Assembly (NCBI GenBank): GCA_030686995.1
Contig: CM060703.1
Coordinates: forward strand, 118,960,861-119,024,860
Reading direction: 5' to 3'
DNA: 64,000 nucleotides
Origin: Artemisia argyi
Lineage: Eukaryota; Streptophyta; Magnoliopsida; Asterales; Asteraceae
Shown here: piece by piece, positions 21,230 through 31,090 of the stretch
Numbering within the stretch: the stretch's first letter is position 1
Layout: each line of letters begins with the position of its first letter
Program-made: the position numbers and the translations under genes
The notes under the pieces: model-generated
Database searches by the model: none
Seen by the model: the letters and a program-made list of their open reading frames with translations, nothing else
Told to the model about the DNA's origin: nothing

Positions 21230-21860
21230 TATGACTTATCAAGAATGAGATTAGTAAATCTGTAGGTAAAACTAAACATAGAGAAATGTTTGGTAGTTTA
21301 CTTGTTCTCACAAAAAATAGATCCAACATTATGTTTAGTGCTTGTCTATGTGCTCATTTTAGAGAAGATCCTAAAACAACTCTTTCGGAAGAGCTTGTTT
21401 GGATACATCAAAAGGTACTACACAACTAGGATTATGGTATCCCAAAAGAACGGGAATAGAAACCATAGTGTATGCCAAATGGAATTATGTCGGTAATAAG
21501 TTGATAAGAAAAGCACAAGTGGTACTTGCACTTTTATACTTACTTACCTAATGATTCTCCAAAACGCTTAAGGTTCTGAAATTAGTATCGGATGAAGAAG
21601 CACGTCAACAAGCTCAACTAGAACAAGCAAACTCGCATCAACAACGGAATTCCTCTTATCATCGTTTTATCCCTTCAACAAAGGAAGCATCGACTTCAGC
21701 GACAACCCAATCCATTATGTTCTTAATTGACATATTGTGATCCTTCATCATCGTCTTGGTAAAAATGTTCATTGAGGAACATCTCAACCAAGAAAGTCTT
21801 ATACGATAACTATATTGTCGACGTTTTCACGAAACCTCTTGAATGAGAATCATTCATCCT
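21230..21860 (+). pseudogene. Copia RT-end / RNase H relic in F
   Basis: Fragments across three frames follow copia order: 'REMFGSLLVLTKNRSNIMF', 'SACLCAHFREDPKT', then after a one-base insertion 'GTTQLGLWYPKRTGIETIVY', and finally 'NYIVDVFTKPLE' near 21812-21845. The RT core that should lie between the integrase relic and this block is gone. The 21400-21530 part is almost identical to 63590-63720 in H despite being non-coding now. Confidence 0.75.
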
Positions 21861-21901
21861 CCCTAGACTTAGTTAAAGACTCATGAGACCTAGAACCTTA
21901 G

Positions 21902-23176
21902 TGTGGAAAACTAGAAGGGGGGGTTGAATAGTTTTACGTCTTTTTAAATTTATTTCCAAAATATTTTGTTGGTTATAAAAACTTTCGATTCGATCTTAAG
22001 TGAATTCAAGCAACAACCAATATGAGCAAGTCTAAACTAATATTGAAAGTATTGAAATATAATAAAGAAAAGATAGAGTTAGAAAGATCAAACCACAACA
22101 CGCGAATTTATAGTGGTTCGGCTACAAGGACACCTTCCTTGCCCTACTCCACTCCCCGAGTACCACACTCGAGAGTTTTCTTCACTATGTCAACAAACTC
22201 CTTATGGTGGAGAAACCTTACACACCTTGGCTTACACAAGTTAACGACACTAAGCTAAATGTCGAGTTCTAATCGTAGCTAGAACCAATCTCACACCAAA
22301 TATCACACCACGTGATCTTCACACCTTAATCACACCTTCACACCTTCTTCAAGACTTCACACCGTCTTCACACCTAGTCAATCTTCACACCTTCTTCTAT
22401 GCACAACTAAGTCACTACTACTAAACTAGTTTACAACACACCAAGATTCTACAATCAACAAATATACACAACACCTTAACAATTAGCTATCACTAGTACT
22501 ATATGAAACTAGCAATACACAACACCACTACAATAAGATGAATGTAGAGAAGTGTTCTTCTTCTTGCACTTGAATGGATGAAGCTTTGGATCACTTGGAA
22601 ACAAAGACTTATGAAATATATGATCAAAGGATTTTAGATCTAGAGAAGAGGATTGGATCAGAAAGTTTATAGTGCAAAAAGGTAAGGAAAATGTGCAAAA
22701 TGATCCAGTATTTAAAGGGCCAGATTTTACTGTTCGGGAGCGTTGCCGGTCCCCTTAATTGTAGGCCGGTCCCCTTAATGATTAAGGGGGCCGCTTAGTA
22801 AAATTAAGGGGGCCGCCCTCCTGAACGTTTGAAAAGATTCTCTGGATAAAATTTGCCCTTTTTGGTTGGAAATTTGAAATCATATTTTTGTGGTTTAATA
22901 AAGCTTTACCAAAAATGATTTACAAATATATATAAAATGTTAAAATCATTTTATATAATGTTATGTATTAATATAAAATTTCCTTTGATCATGTAATGCA
23001 TAAGTTACTAAGTTTATGCATACCTTAAGTGATATAAGATGTAGAAGTAAATATTTGTCACCAAATACTTGTTTATGTCTTATTCTTGACTTAATTTGAT
23101 TTAAGTTTTGTGATTATCAAAACATAGGTTTATTGAGAAATATTAATAACATTCACAAACATTATTGATATCAACA
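21902..23176 (-). repeat. 3' LTR of E (1275 bp)
   Basis: On the element strand it starts TGTTGATATC and ends TTTTCCACA. It contains the inverted-repeat array at 22745-22817 and a TTTAAATA box at 22716-22709. It also holds a conserved R/U5 block (22110-22185) shared with D, G and H. Confidence 0.92.
22709..22817 (-). promoter_or_regulatory. LTR promoter of E: GGCCGGTCCCCTTAAT array and TATA-like box
   Basis: Four motif units alternate between GCCGGTCCCCTTAAT and its complement ATTAAGGGGGCCGC, forming nested inverted repeats about 30 bp upstream (element strand) of CCTTTAAATACTGG. The 5' LTR copy is at 29807-29915. Related arrays occur at 24205-24283, 26926-27000 and 57276-57327. Confidence 0.65.
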
Positions 23177-23475
23177 ATCTCCCCCTTTTTGATGATTACA
23201 AAACTTAAACTCATTAACTCAAAAGTTAGTTTTTAAACAAGTATTTTAGTGAGTTTATATGTACTTCTCCCCCTTTTTGTAACATCAAAAAGGTTTAGCC
23301 GACAAGTTTTCATTTGTGAAAATTTTGACGGGTAGAAACTCCCCCTTGATGTGTACTCCCCCTCGTTTGGGGGCACCAAGAGAACGAGCTATGGAATGCT
23401 TGCAAAACAAAAATATTAGAAGCACAAGTATAGACATGCACACAAATATAATGTAATAAGGAAAGAAAGAAGCAT
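23177..23475 (-). other. Polypurine tract of E and three further PPT-like runs
   Basis: The G-runs, read as CCCCC on +, lie at about 23182 (directly beside the LTR), 23269, 23341 and 23357. Element G shows four such runs in the same order, with the same 16-bp spacing of the last pair. Otherwise the stretch is non-coding. Confidence 0.65.
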
Positions 23476-24009
23476 TCATATTAGAATAATTGGTGGTGGT
23501 GGTGGGTTGGTAAGCAAATGTTCAATATATGAAAACATATATTGAATTTCATCTCTAAGGCCAAAGATGGCCGTGCGGTTGTGGATACAACAAAGGCAAG
23601 AATCACCATGTGATTCAAGCATCCTCCAAGGTATGGGATTGGTAAAAAATGGTGGTGAAATTTGTGGTGATGAGAGATGAGCATCAAGTGGTGTTGTTGG
23701 TGAAAGTGAGATGGTAAGATGAGTAGACATGGGTTCTTGTGTAGGATGTGGTGATGATACTTGTGGTGACAAGTGTAAGTTGATGTAGTCATTGATTGAT
23801 GAGGTTGAGGGTATGGACGATGAAGAAGTTCCATGAGTGGAAGGTGTTTTAGATGGTGCATTGGGTGCACTTGGGGATGAGCATTTGGGTGGAGGTGATG
23901 GTGTTTTGTTGTCTTCATTTGTTAAGTCAATGAAGAGTTGTTTTGGTGGGATGACCACAAGTTTTTGTTTCTTGGAGGTTTTGGAGTTTGAGGTACTTGG
24001 AGGAGTCAT
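23476..24009 (-). CDS. aORF2 of element E: Pro/Ser/Thr-rich protein, 177 residues
   Basis: The start ATG 24009 is clear: a TATAAATT box lies about 50 nt upstream and no earlier in-frame ATG exists near it. Residues 1-30 are basic ('SKTSKKQKLVVIPPKQL'). Residues 30-125 are low-complexity, rich in Pro, Ser and Thr. The C-terminal 50 residues look ordered ('ESHGDSCLCCIHNRTAIFGL', 'MFSYIEHLL'). F has a decayed equivalent at 33184-34092 in the same position, with a similar N-terminus, Pro/Ser-rich middle and ordered tail. Function unknown. The ordered tail and basic head could be binding segments, but nothing proves it. Confidence 0.65.
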   Translation of the reverse strand: MTPPSTSNSKTSKKQKLVVIPPKQLFIDLTNEDNKTPSPPPKCSSPSAPNAPSKTPSTHGTSSSSIPSTSSINDYINLHLSPQVSSPHPTQEPMSTHLTISLSPTTPLDAHLSSPQISPPFFTNPIPWRMLESHGDSCLCCIHNRTAIFGLRDEIQYMFSYIEHLLTNPPPPPIILI

Positions 24010-24054
24010 GATGATATGATGAATGATGAGATGAAGAATGGTGATAATGGAGGG

Positions 24055-24283
24055 AATTTATAGTATGGAAGTGGATAATTTAGGTAAATGTTTGAAATGG
24101 TGGAAAGAGATTCTAAAATCAGTTGGGTCAAAATGGGAAATGGTAGCTGAAACTAGAGAAAGGATTCACAAGATGCAAAAGAATACAGTAAACCCAGTTC
24201 CAGATGGCCGGTCCCCTTAATTGTATGCCGGCCCCCTTAATCATTAAGGGGACCGCCTAGGGAATTAAGGGGGCCGCCCATCT
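24055..24283 (-). promoter_or_regulatory. Promoter of E aORF2: inverted-repeat array and TATA box
   Basis: The array (24205-24283) has GGCCGGTCCCCTTAATT, GCCGGCCCCCTTAAT and complements, as in the LTR. TATAAATT follows at 24062-24055 on the element strand, inside CTATAAATTCCC, about 46-53 nt before the ATG. This suggests a dedicated Pol II promoter. Confidence 0.55.
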
Positions 24284-24629
24284 GGTGTTTTCCCAGACGA
24301 CCAGAAACCCAGAATTTGCAGAATTTGGCCATTTTTCAAGTGTGTTTTTCCAGCAAGCTCTATTAGGAGTACATACTTTAGGAATGATGATATATAAACA
24401 TATATATATATAATTAAATTTTGCATGCAAATAAGCATATTATAATCCATATTGAAAAGAAGCATGGCATAACATTAATATAGAAGCATGATAATAATTA
24501 AAGTCTAAACATCATTCCAAATAACACAAGAAATTAACACAAGTATTTCCGAATAAATCGGGCAAATAGCAAACCATACAAATGTCTAAAAGAAACAAGT
24601 AATAACAAATAACAACACGTTAATATCTT

Positions 24630-25841
24630 CTACTTCTTTTTCTTTCCAAGCATCTTCCTAAACATCTTCCCAACGGATTTGAATCCTCCTCGCATTTCTT
24701 CATGCATTTGTTGTTGTCGTTTGATGATAGACGTTTGACGAGTGAATAGAAGCTCATCGGTACGTTCATGAGGAAGAGGAATTTGATATTCTGTATCGTC
24801 AAGATCGGAAAGATCTTCCACAAAGGTCGTGGGGGATGGAGTACTAACACGTGAGGTGTCTTCCTCCTCATCATCATTGTCATCACGATGAGATGTAGAA
24901 CCACGACCCCTAGAGTACAAAGGAACACGAGATTTTCCTTTGTCACTACGAGGACGGCGAGTACGAACACGAGTAAGTTGGTTCAAAGTAGGAAGGATAT
25001 GAACGTAGTAGTCTCTTTGAAGATGTGGGTAATGTTCCATCACATAACGGTAAAGTCGTGTGAGAAACATACCGTAAGGAAGATTGGCATTTGTGGTGTT
25101 TTTGGCGGACATGATTCGATGAATAAAAAGATAAGCCAAGTTGTATTGCTCTTCAGCAATAACACAATAAAGCATGTGGGCAATGCTCGCCGTGACATGA
25201 TCACGGTGACCACCAGTACCAAACGCATTCTCTCGAATGATTTCTTCCCACTTCTTCATATCTTGGCTTAGCTCTTTGAGGAGGATTTGATTGGCATGAA
25301 TGTCGACATTCTTCAACTTGATTACTCGACTAGTCGTACGACGTTCTAGTTCAAGCATTCGACGAATGTCTTCAGGACTAGGAATCTCAGAATAGTAGGG
25401 GCCATCCTGAGGACGATTTATTTCAAGAGTGGAAAGATCCCATTCATTTGAGAAAACGGCTTGGCCGTTGAATGGGATTCTAAGAATTTGCCCAAATTGA
25501 GCAAGAGTAAGAGTGATGAATTGATTTTGAATCATGAAGGAAATGAGGAGATGACCATAGGGATCGGTTTGCACCGTCACTTGGCTATAGAAGTCGAGGA
25601 TAAAACGAGGAATGATAGGTTCGTTGATTTGGAAAAGACATTCAAAATGAATATTGGAGAACATTCGTTCTGTGTCATCAGATTCATAGAAAGATGGGTC
25701 GACAATTCTTCCTTCATGAATGTTTCTATTTTCAATAGGACGATAGAAACACGCAACTGAAGGAGACATGCCGGGAGTAGAAGAGACATTTGGAATGTAT
25801 TGTTTGGTTTTGGATACATCACCAACCGTGGTCTTAGGCAT
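24630..25841 (-). CDS. aORF1 of element E: putative plant transposon protein domain, 403 residues
   Basis: I start at ATG 25841; the upstream codon at 25847 is GTG. Residues 40-290 form a folded domain: 'RIVDPSFYESDDTERMF', 'IPRFILDFYSQVTV', 'IQNQFITLTLAQFGQILRIP', 'YNLAYLFIHRIMSA' and 'ANLPYGMFLTRLYRYVM'. This order matches the Transposase_32-like proteins attached to Asteraceae retroelements, and F has a decayed homologue (31091-32217). A basic segment ('RTRRPRSDKGKSR'), an acidic Ser-rich stretch and a very basic helical end ('KMFRKMLGKKKK') follow. It is intact in a young element, so it may matter to the element's life cycle. The molecular role is unknown. Confidence 0.75.
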   Translation of the reverse strand: MPKTTVGDVSKTKQYIPNVSSTPGMSPSVACFYRPIENRNIHEGRIVDPSFYESDDTERMFSNIHFECLFQINEPIIPRFILDFYSQVTVQTDPYGHLLISFMIQNQFITLTLAQFGQILRIPFNGQAVFSNEWDLSTLEINRPQDGPYYSEIPSPEDIRRMLELERRTTSRVIKLKNVDIHANQILLKELSQDMKKWEEIIRENAFGTGGHRDHVTASIAHMLYCVIAEEQYNLAYLFIHRIMSAKNTTNANLPYGMFLTRLYRYVMEHYPHLQRDYYVHILPTLNQLTRVRTRRPRSDKGKSRVPLYSRGRGSTSHRDDNDDEEEDTSRVSTPSPTTFVEDLSDLDDTEYQIPLPHERTDELLFTRQTSIIKRQQQMHEEMRGGFKSVGKMFRKMLGKKKK

Positions 25842-26925
25842 TTTCACCTAAACAAAGTAACAACAAGAATAGAATTAATATAAAAACAACCATCATGCAT
25901 ATATTGTTTATATATATACGTATATATATAATTATATGCAATATATGTGGAACGAAATTCTACTTCGACACAAAAAAAATATTTAAATGAAGTAGTTTCA
26001 TGATGTTCCTTTTATTTTTATTTCAAACTCGTTTAGAATATATAGTATCGAAGAGTATGATATCATAATTCATTTCGAAACAAGGCTAGATATATATTAG
26101 ATTATATATCTTTCATTTCGTAAGAGTTTGACGCAACATAAGCTTGTTAAAAAAATTGAAATGTGAATTTTAGTTTTCAAAATTATCACTTTAAAGATAA
26201 ACCAAACGCTCCCTTAACTAGACAACAATATCCTAAAAATATCAATATATATATATTGATTATATATCTTGATGACCTCTATTGATTCTAGTATTATTAA
26301 CAAAACTTATAAGCTAGTTATAGGTTTCAAATAACTTCATATAGTTATGGTTTGTTCATGAACCAAACGCCCATGTTGTCTTCATGAACCCTTTAATCAA
26401 CAATTTGAAAAATATGTTTTGATTGTTTAGAACGTTAAAACAACGTAATGTAGTAAATTTTAAATGGTTTTTAAGAGTTATATCAACAATGTGACTTACG
26501 AAAAATAAAATTCGACTAGGGTTTATGGGCGATTAATGATTTTGACAAGATGATATGTTATACTAATTTTGAGTTGCAAAACATCATCCTAATCCTATTG
26601 GGAGCATTTGGTAGTTCAATTTCTAGCTTCAATTACTCTTAAAATTGAATTAAAATGAATTTTAATAAAATGCATGATCATTGATTAGACACCAAATCGA
26701 GTGAAATGTGATGAAATGCATGTTGGAAAACTTAAAAAAGATGTTGTTATATGTTTGGTTGATGTTTGCCCTTTCCGAAATAACCTCGAATTGGTGATAT
26801 GATGGAGGATTTTGAAGTTTTTGGGTATTTTGGTTCGTACTCAGTAGCAGTGGGGAAGAACAAATGAGTGAATGGAGTGTTTGGGACTAGAATTAAGAAG
26901 GAAAAACGGATTTGGAACTGTCAGA

Positions 26926-27000
26926 TGGCCGGCCCCCTTAAACATTAAGGGGACCGCCCTCGATAACAAGCCGGTCCCCTTAATCATTAAGGGGGCCGCC
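26926..27000 (-). promoter_or_regulatory. Third inverted-repeat array of E, upstream of aORF1
   Basis: Two palindromic pairs, GGCCGGCCCCCTTAA../..TTAAGGGGACCGCC and GCCGGTCCCCTTAATC/ATTAAGGGGGCCGCC, repeat the LTR motif about 1.1 kb before the aORF1 start. No TATA box is obvious. Confidence 0.55.
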
Positions 27001-27238
27001 TTTGAAATTTTCCAAATTTCGCGGAATTCATTTCTGGAACAAAAATATTCATACGTATATACTTAGATTTATAATATATCAAAAATACGTAAACGTCTAT
27101 TGGCACGATGATAAGATACTTAACTACTTTTAATTACCGTTTCGATAATTAAAATATACCTTTGACAATTTTTGGATAAAATGATCAAAGTGTTAAGTTG
27201 ATGAAGGGTTTGAGGTGTGTTCGGGAATATGTGAATAA

Positions 27239-27344
<106 letters not shown>

Positions 27345-27392
27345 TATATATATAGGTATAAGTGTGTTTGAAAGATGGGTTGATGAATGAGA

Positions 27393-28931
27393 TTAGAAGG
27401 ATAGTAACGGAGATAGGATATACTTAGGATTAGATTCTAAAGGTTTTTGTTTGTTGAGTTCACTTTCAAATTTTACATTTTTAATCTCGCTTGTTGAAGC
27501 CTCATTTGAATTAAATCCTAAGCCGGTTTTGTCTCCGGACGTTCTTTGAATACTTATTATTTTACTAAGTGATTGACTACTATTTTCAAATTTGTCAAGT
27601 TTGTGAATTTCTTTCCTAAGTATTTCATTTTCACCTTTAAGCTTTTGACATGATTTACATTCTTCAAAAATTTCTTTACCTTTTTCTAGTTGATGTATTT
27701 TAATTTTTAGTTCAAGTACTTCACTTTCTAATTGATTGTTAATGTATTTTAGTGATTTGTTTTTGGCCATTACTAGTTGTCCTAATTTGCATAGTTTAAT
27801 ATATTCCTTATCTAGATCTTTTTCATCTAATGATATACTTTCATCACTAAAATATTCGGTTTCGGAACGTACCTCATTTGGTGTATTCGCCATGAGACAT
27901 TTTTCTTCCTTTGTCGTTTCATTCTCATCATCATCACTATCACTCCAAGCACCTCCAACAAATGCTCTTTGATTTTGATCTCTTGTCATCATTGGACATT
28001 TTCCAATAAGGTGATTTGGATCTCCACACTTGAAACACTTTCTTTCAATCTTGTTGTTCTTGTCATCTTTACTCTTTTGAAATGTTTTCTTTTCATCATA
28101 CGGTTGTCTTACGAATCTTCCTCGCCTTTTGAAGAATTTCTTGAAATCTCTTACGGCCATGGCGTATTCTTCGTCATCACTTTCGGAAGATGAGCTATCT
28201 TCGATACTAGATTCCTTTCTAGCTTTCAAGGCGATTGACTTGCTTTGCTCTCGTTTTTCCTTGACCATTTCGGAGTCCTTTTTAATGATGACTTCGTAGA
28301 CTTTTAGATTTCCAATTAATTCGTCAAGTTGCAAAGTTGACAAATTCTTCGATTCTTCAATAGCCGTCACTTTAGCTCGCCATTTTGGATGAAGAGCCCT
28401 AAGAAACTTCCTAACAAAATTCTTACTAGAAAAATTCTCATCAAGTGCTTTTAAACTTGTGATGATAGTGTTAAATCTAGCAAAAGCATTGTCAATTGAT
28501 TCCTCTTCCGGAATCGTGAATTGCTCGTATTGTTGAACAAGTAGATCTATCTTATTATCTTTGACTTGACTATTACCTTGGTGAGTTATTAGTAAAGAGT
28601 TCCAAATTTCTTTTGCGGTTTCACACATAAAGATCCTTTCGTACTCTTTACGTGGTAGTGCATTATAAATAACCATTTTTGCCTCATTATTTTTAGCAAG
28701 TTTTCTTTTTAAATCATCATTTTGTTTTTCAAAAGGTACGATTTCATCTTTCTTAGTTTCCAGGTTATTTTGAATAGGTAAAAAATCACCATTAGTAATA
28801 ACATGCCAAAGATCTAGATCTTTTGACTTCACATAAGTTTCGAATCGATTTTTCCAATATAAAAATCCATCACTTTCAAATAGTGGTGGTCTTTGCATAG
28901 ATTGCCCTTCTAAATATTTTTCAGATTCCAT
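27393..28931 (-). CDS. gag: gag of element E (copia-type, 512 residues)
   Basis: The ATG at 28931 is 53 nt downstream of the PBS. Residues 1-220 form the copia gag (UBN2-type) domain with '[20 protein letters not shown]', 'DLWHVI' and '[20 protein letters not shown]'. A Ser/Asp/Glu stretch is at 240-256 and a basic segment at 264-300. A CCHC zinc knuckle follows, C299-x2-C302-x4-H307-x4-C312 ([14 protein letters not shown]). A coiled-coil region lies at 375-445, and '[14 protein letters not shown]' is near 468-481. The last motif normally sits just before protease in full gag-pol, so pol was lost at this boundary. The protein should form the capsid and bind RNA in the cytoplasm. Intact frame. 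Confidence 0.88.
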   Translation of the reverse strand: MESEKYLEGQSMQRPPLFESDGFLYWKNRFETYVKSKDLDLWHVITNGDFLPIQNNLETKKDEIVPFEKQNDDLKRKLAKNNEAKMVIYNALPRKEYERIFMCETAKEIWNSLLITHQGNSQVKDNKIDLLVQQYEQFTIPEEESIDNAFARFNTIITSLKALDENFSSKNFVRKFLRALHPKWRAKVTAIEESKNLSTLQLDELIGNLKVYEVIIKKDSEMVKEKREQSKSIALKARKESSIEDSSSSESDDEEYAMAVRDFKKFFKRRGRFVRQPYDEKKTFQKSKDDKNNKIERKCFKCGDPNHLIGKCPMMTRDQNQRAFVGGAWSDSDDDENETTKEEKCLMANTPNEVRSETEYFSDESISLDEKDLDKEYIKLCKLGQLVMAKNKSLKYINNQLESEVLELKIKIHQLEKGKEIFEECKSCQKLKGENEILRKEIHKLDKFENSSQSLSKIISIQRTSGDKTGLGFNSNEASTSEIKNVKFESELNKQKPLESNPKYILSPLLSF

Positions 28932-28983
28932 AGATCGTTACAAGTTTTAAAATACAATATATTTTAAAGATCTTGCTCGACGT

Positions 28984-28997
28984 GGCTCCTGATACCA
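28984..28997 (-). other. Primer-binding site of E
   Basis: TGGTATCAGGAGCC on the element strand, two bases after the 5' LTR. It matches the initiator-Met-type PBS of copia elements with one extra G relative to TGGTATCAGAGC. Confidence 0.8.
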
Positions 28998-28999
28998 AT

Positions 29000-30274
29000 T
29001 GTGGAAAACTAGAAGGGGGGGTTGAATAGTTTTACGTCTTTTTAAATTTATTTCCAAAATATTTTGTTGGTTATAAAAACTTTCGATTCGATCTTAAGTG
29101 AATTCAAGCAACAACCAATATGAGCAAGTCTAAACTAATATTGAAAGTATTGAAATATAATAAAGAAAAGATAGAGTTAGAAAGATCAAACCACAACACG
29201 CGAATTTATAGTGGTTCGGCTACAAGGACACCTTCCTTGCCCTACTCCACTCCCCGAGTACCACACTCGAGAGTTTTCTTCACTATGTCAACAAACTCCT
29301 TATGGTGGAGAAACCTTACACACCTTGGCTTACACAAGTTAACGACACTAAGCTAAATGTCGAGTTCTAATCGTAGCTAGAACCAATCTCACACCAAATA
29401 TCACACCACGTGATCTTCACACCTTAATCACACCTTCACACCTTCTTCAAGACTTCACACCGTCTTCACACCTAGTCAATCTTCACACCTTCTTCTATGC
29501 ACAACTAAGTCACTACTACTAAACTAGTTTACAACACACCAAGATTCTACAATCAACAAATATACACAACACCTTAACAATTAGCTATCACTAGTACTAT
29601 ATGAAACTAGCAATACACAACACCACTACAATAAGATGAATGTAGAGAAGTGTTCTTCTTCTTGCACTTGAATGGATGAAGCTTTGGATCACTTGGAAAC
29701 AAAGACTTATGAAATATATGATCAAAGGATTTTAGATCTAGAGAAGAGGATTGGATCAGAAAGTTTATAGTGCAAAAAGGTAAGGAAAATGTGCAAAATG
29801 ATCCAGTATTTAAAGGGCCAGATTTTACTGTTCGGGAGCGTTGCCGGTCCCCTTAATTGTAGGCCGGTCCCCTTAATGATTAAGGGGGCCGCCTAGTAAA
29901 ATTAAGGGGGCCGCCCTCCTGAACGTTTGAAAAGATTCTCTGTATAAAATTTGCCCTTTTTGGTTGGAAATTTGAAATCATATTTTTGTGGTTTAATAAA
30001 GCTTTACCAAAAATGATTTACAAATATATATAAAATGTTAAAATCATTTTATATAATGTTATGTATTAATATAAAATTTCCTTTGATCATGTAATGCATA
30101 AGTTACTAAGTTTATGCATACCTTAAGTGATATAAGATGTAGAAGTAAATATTTGTCACCAAATACTTGTTTATGTCTTATTCTTGACTTAATTTGATTT
30201 AAGTTTTGTGATTATCAAAACATAGGTTTATTGAGAAATATTAATAACATTCACAAACATTATTTATATCAACA
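29000..30274 (-). repeat. 5' LTR of E (1275 bp)
   Basis: It matches 21902-23176 base for base except three spotted substitutions. It carries the same array (29843-29915) and TTTAAATA box (29814-29807). Target duplication CTTAG follows at 30275-30279. Confidence 0.92.
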
Positions 30275-30345
30275 CTTAGTTTTGAACATTAGCATAAAAC
30301 CAAAAAATTCAAGACAAAACCTTTTTATTTTTTCCTCTGTTGTAA

Positions 30346-31090
30346 CCACGGAACCCTGAGACCAAATGGGCGGAACCCTCCCTTTGGTTCCGCCTGATCC
30401 GCCGTGTCTGTAGCATATTTTATTTTTAATTTCAATACTAAACACCTCTTAACTCACAACTTCAACTTACAAACAGCTATCACTCACTTACAAACACCTT
30501 ACCATACGAAAATTAGGGCTCTTACTCACATCTCTTCCAATCCAATCAACTTTGTAAGTATTCTTATCATAATTGCATTTTCAATCAAAGTCTATCACTT
30601 TCATCTACATACATTAACTAGAATCTTTGGGTTGATGCATAAACTTGTTGATTCATGAAAAACTTTGGTTGTAAACTAATCATAATTTCCATTAGTTAGG
30701 AATTGTATCCTTTTTGTTATTATCATGATTTACCGAACACACCAAGTTCATTGTCTTTCAAAAATCACTAGAACACCACCTTTCACCACATTGTTAAAAC
30801 AAATGAAAAACGTCATTAAAACATCACTTGCATAATGTCTCTTGAATGCTAAAGGGAATACATAACTAATATGTATTTTTGGGTACATTCAAACGAAGCT
30901 ATATTGAATTAGGAGCGTTTGGGTTATCTTTTGTTTTGTAACATAACTTGCATTACAAAAATGTTTCAAGCATCAAAATGAGTCAAGATAACCACACCTC
31001 CACATTGTTTTCATATAGGCTTATACTAGAACATCCACATTATAATAGTCATTAATATAAACTTAAATTTTGTGTTTTCTAGGAATCAAC
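30346..31090 (+). promoter_or_regulatory. Promoter array and 5' leader intron of F aORF1
   Basis: The array (30346-30404) has CGGAACCCT, GGCGGAACCCT and GGTTCCGCC inverted units. A consensus donor TTTGTAAGT (GT at 30554) and acceptor TTTTGTGTTTTCTAG (AG at 31081-31082) bound a 529-nt leader intron ending eight bases before the ATG at 31091. The donor and acceptor are textbook plant sites. Splicing is inferred. Confidence 0.55.

Larger units (their letters stand above)
20447..21901 (+). mobile_element. Element F, left part: copia-derived internal region with eroded pol
   Basis: F is separated from its right part (30275-34092) by element E; E's CTTAG duplication proves they were contiguous. 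The stretch aligns with 62655-64000 of element H. It begins abruptly beside K's RT at about 20447, so its left end is truncated or is the K/F junction. No intact ORF remains; pol relics are listed separately. The rest, including 20449-20790 and 20883-21230, holds nothing recognisable. Confidence 0.7.

Noticed and set aside
22022..22258. A 78-codon ORF duplicated at 29120-29356
   Set aside because: It lies inside the E LTRs on the strand opposite to the element and is duplicated only because LTRs are.
23481..23918. His/Pro-rich 145-codon ORF on the minus strand
   Set aside because: It is an out-of-frame shadow of aORF2. The aORF2 frame has the upstream TATA box and a clear counterpart in F.
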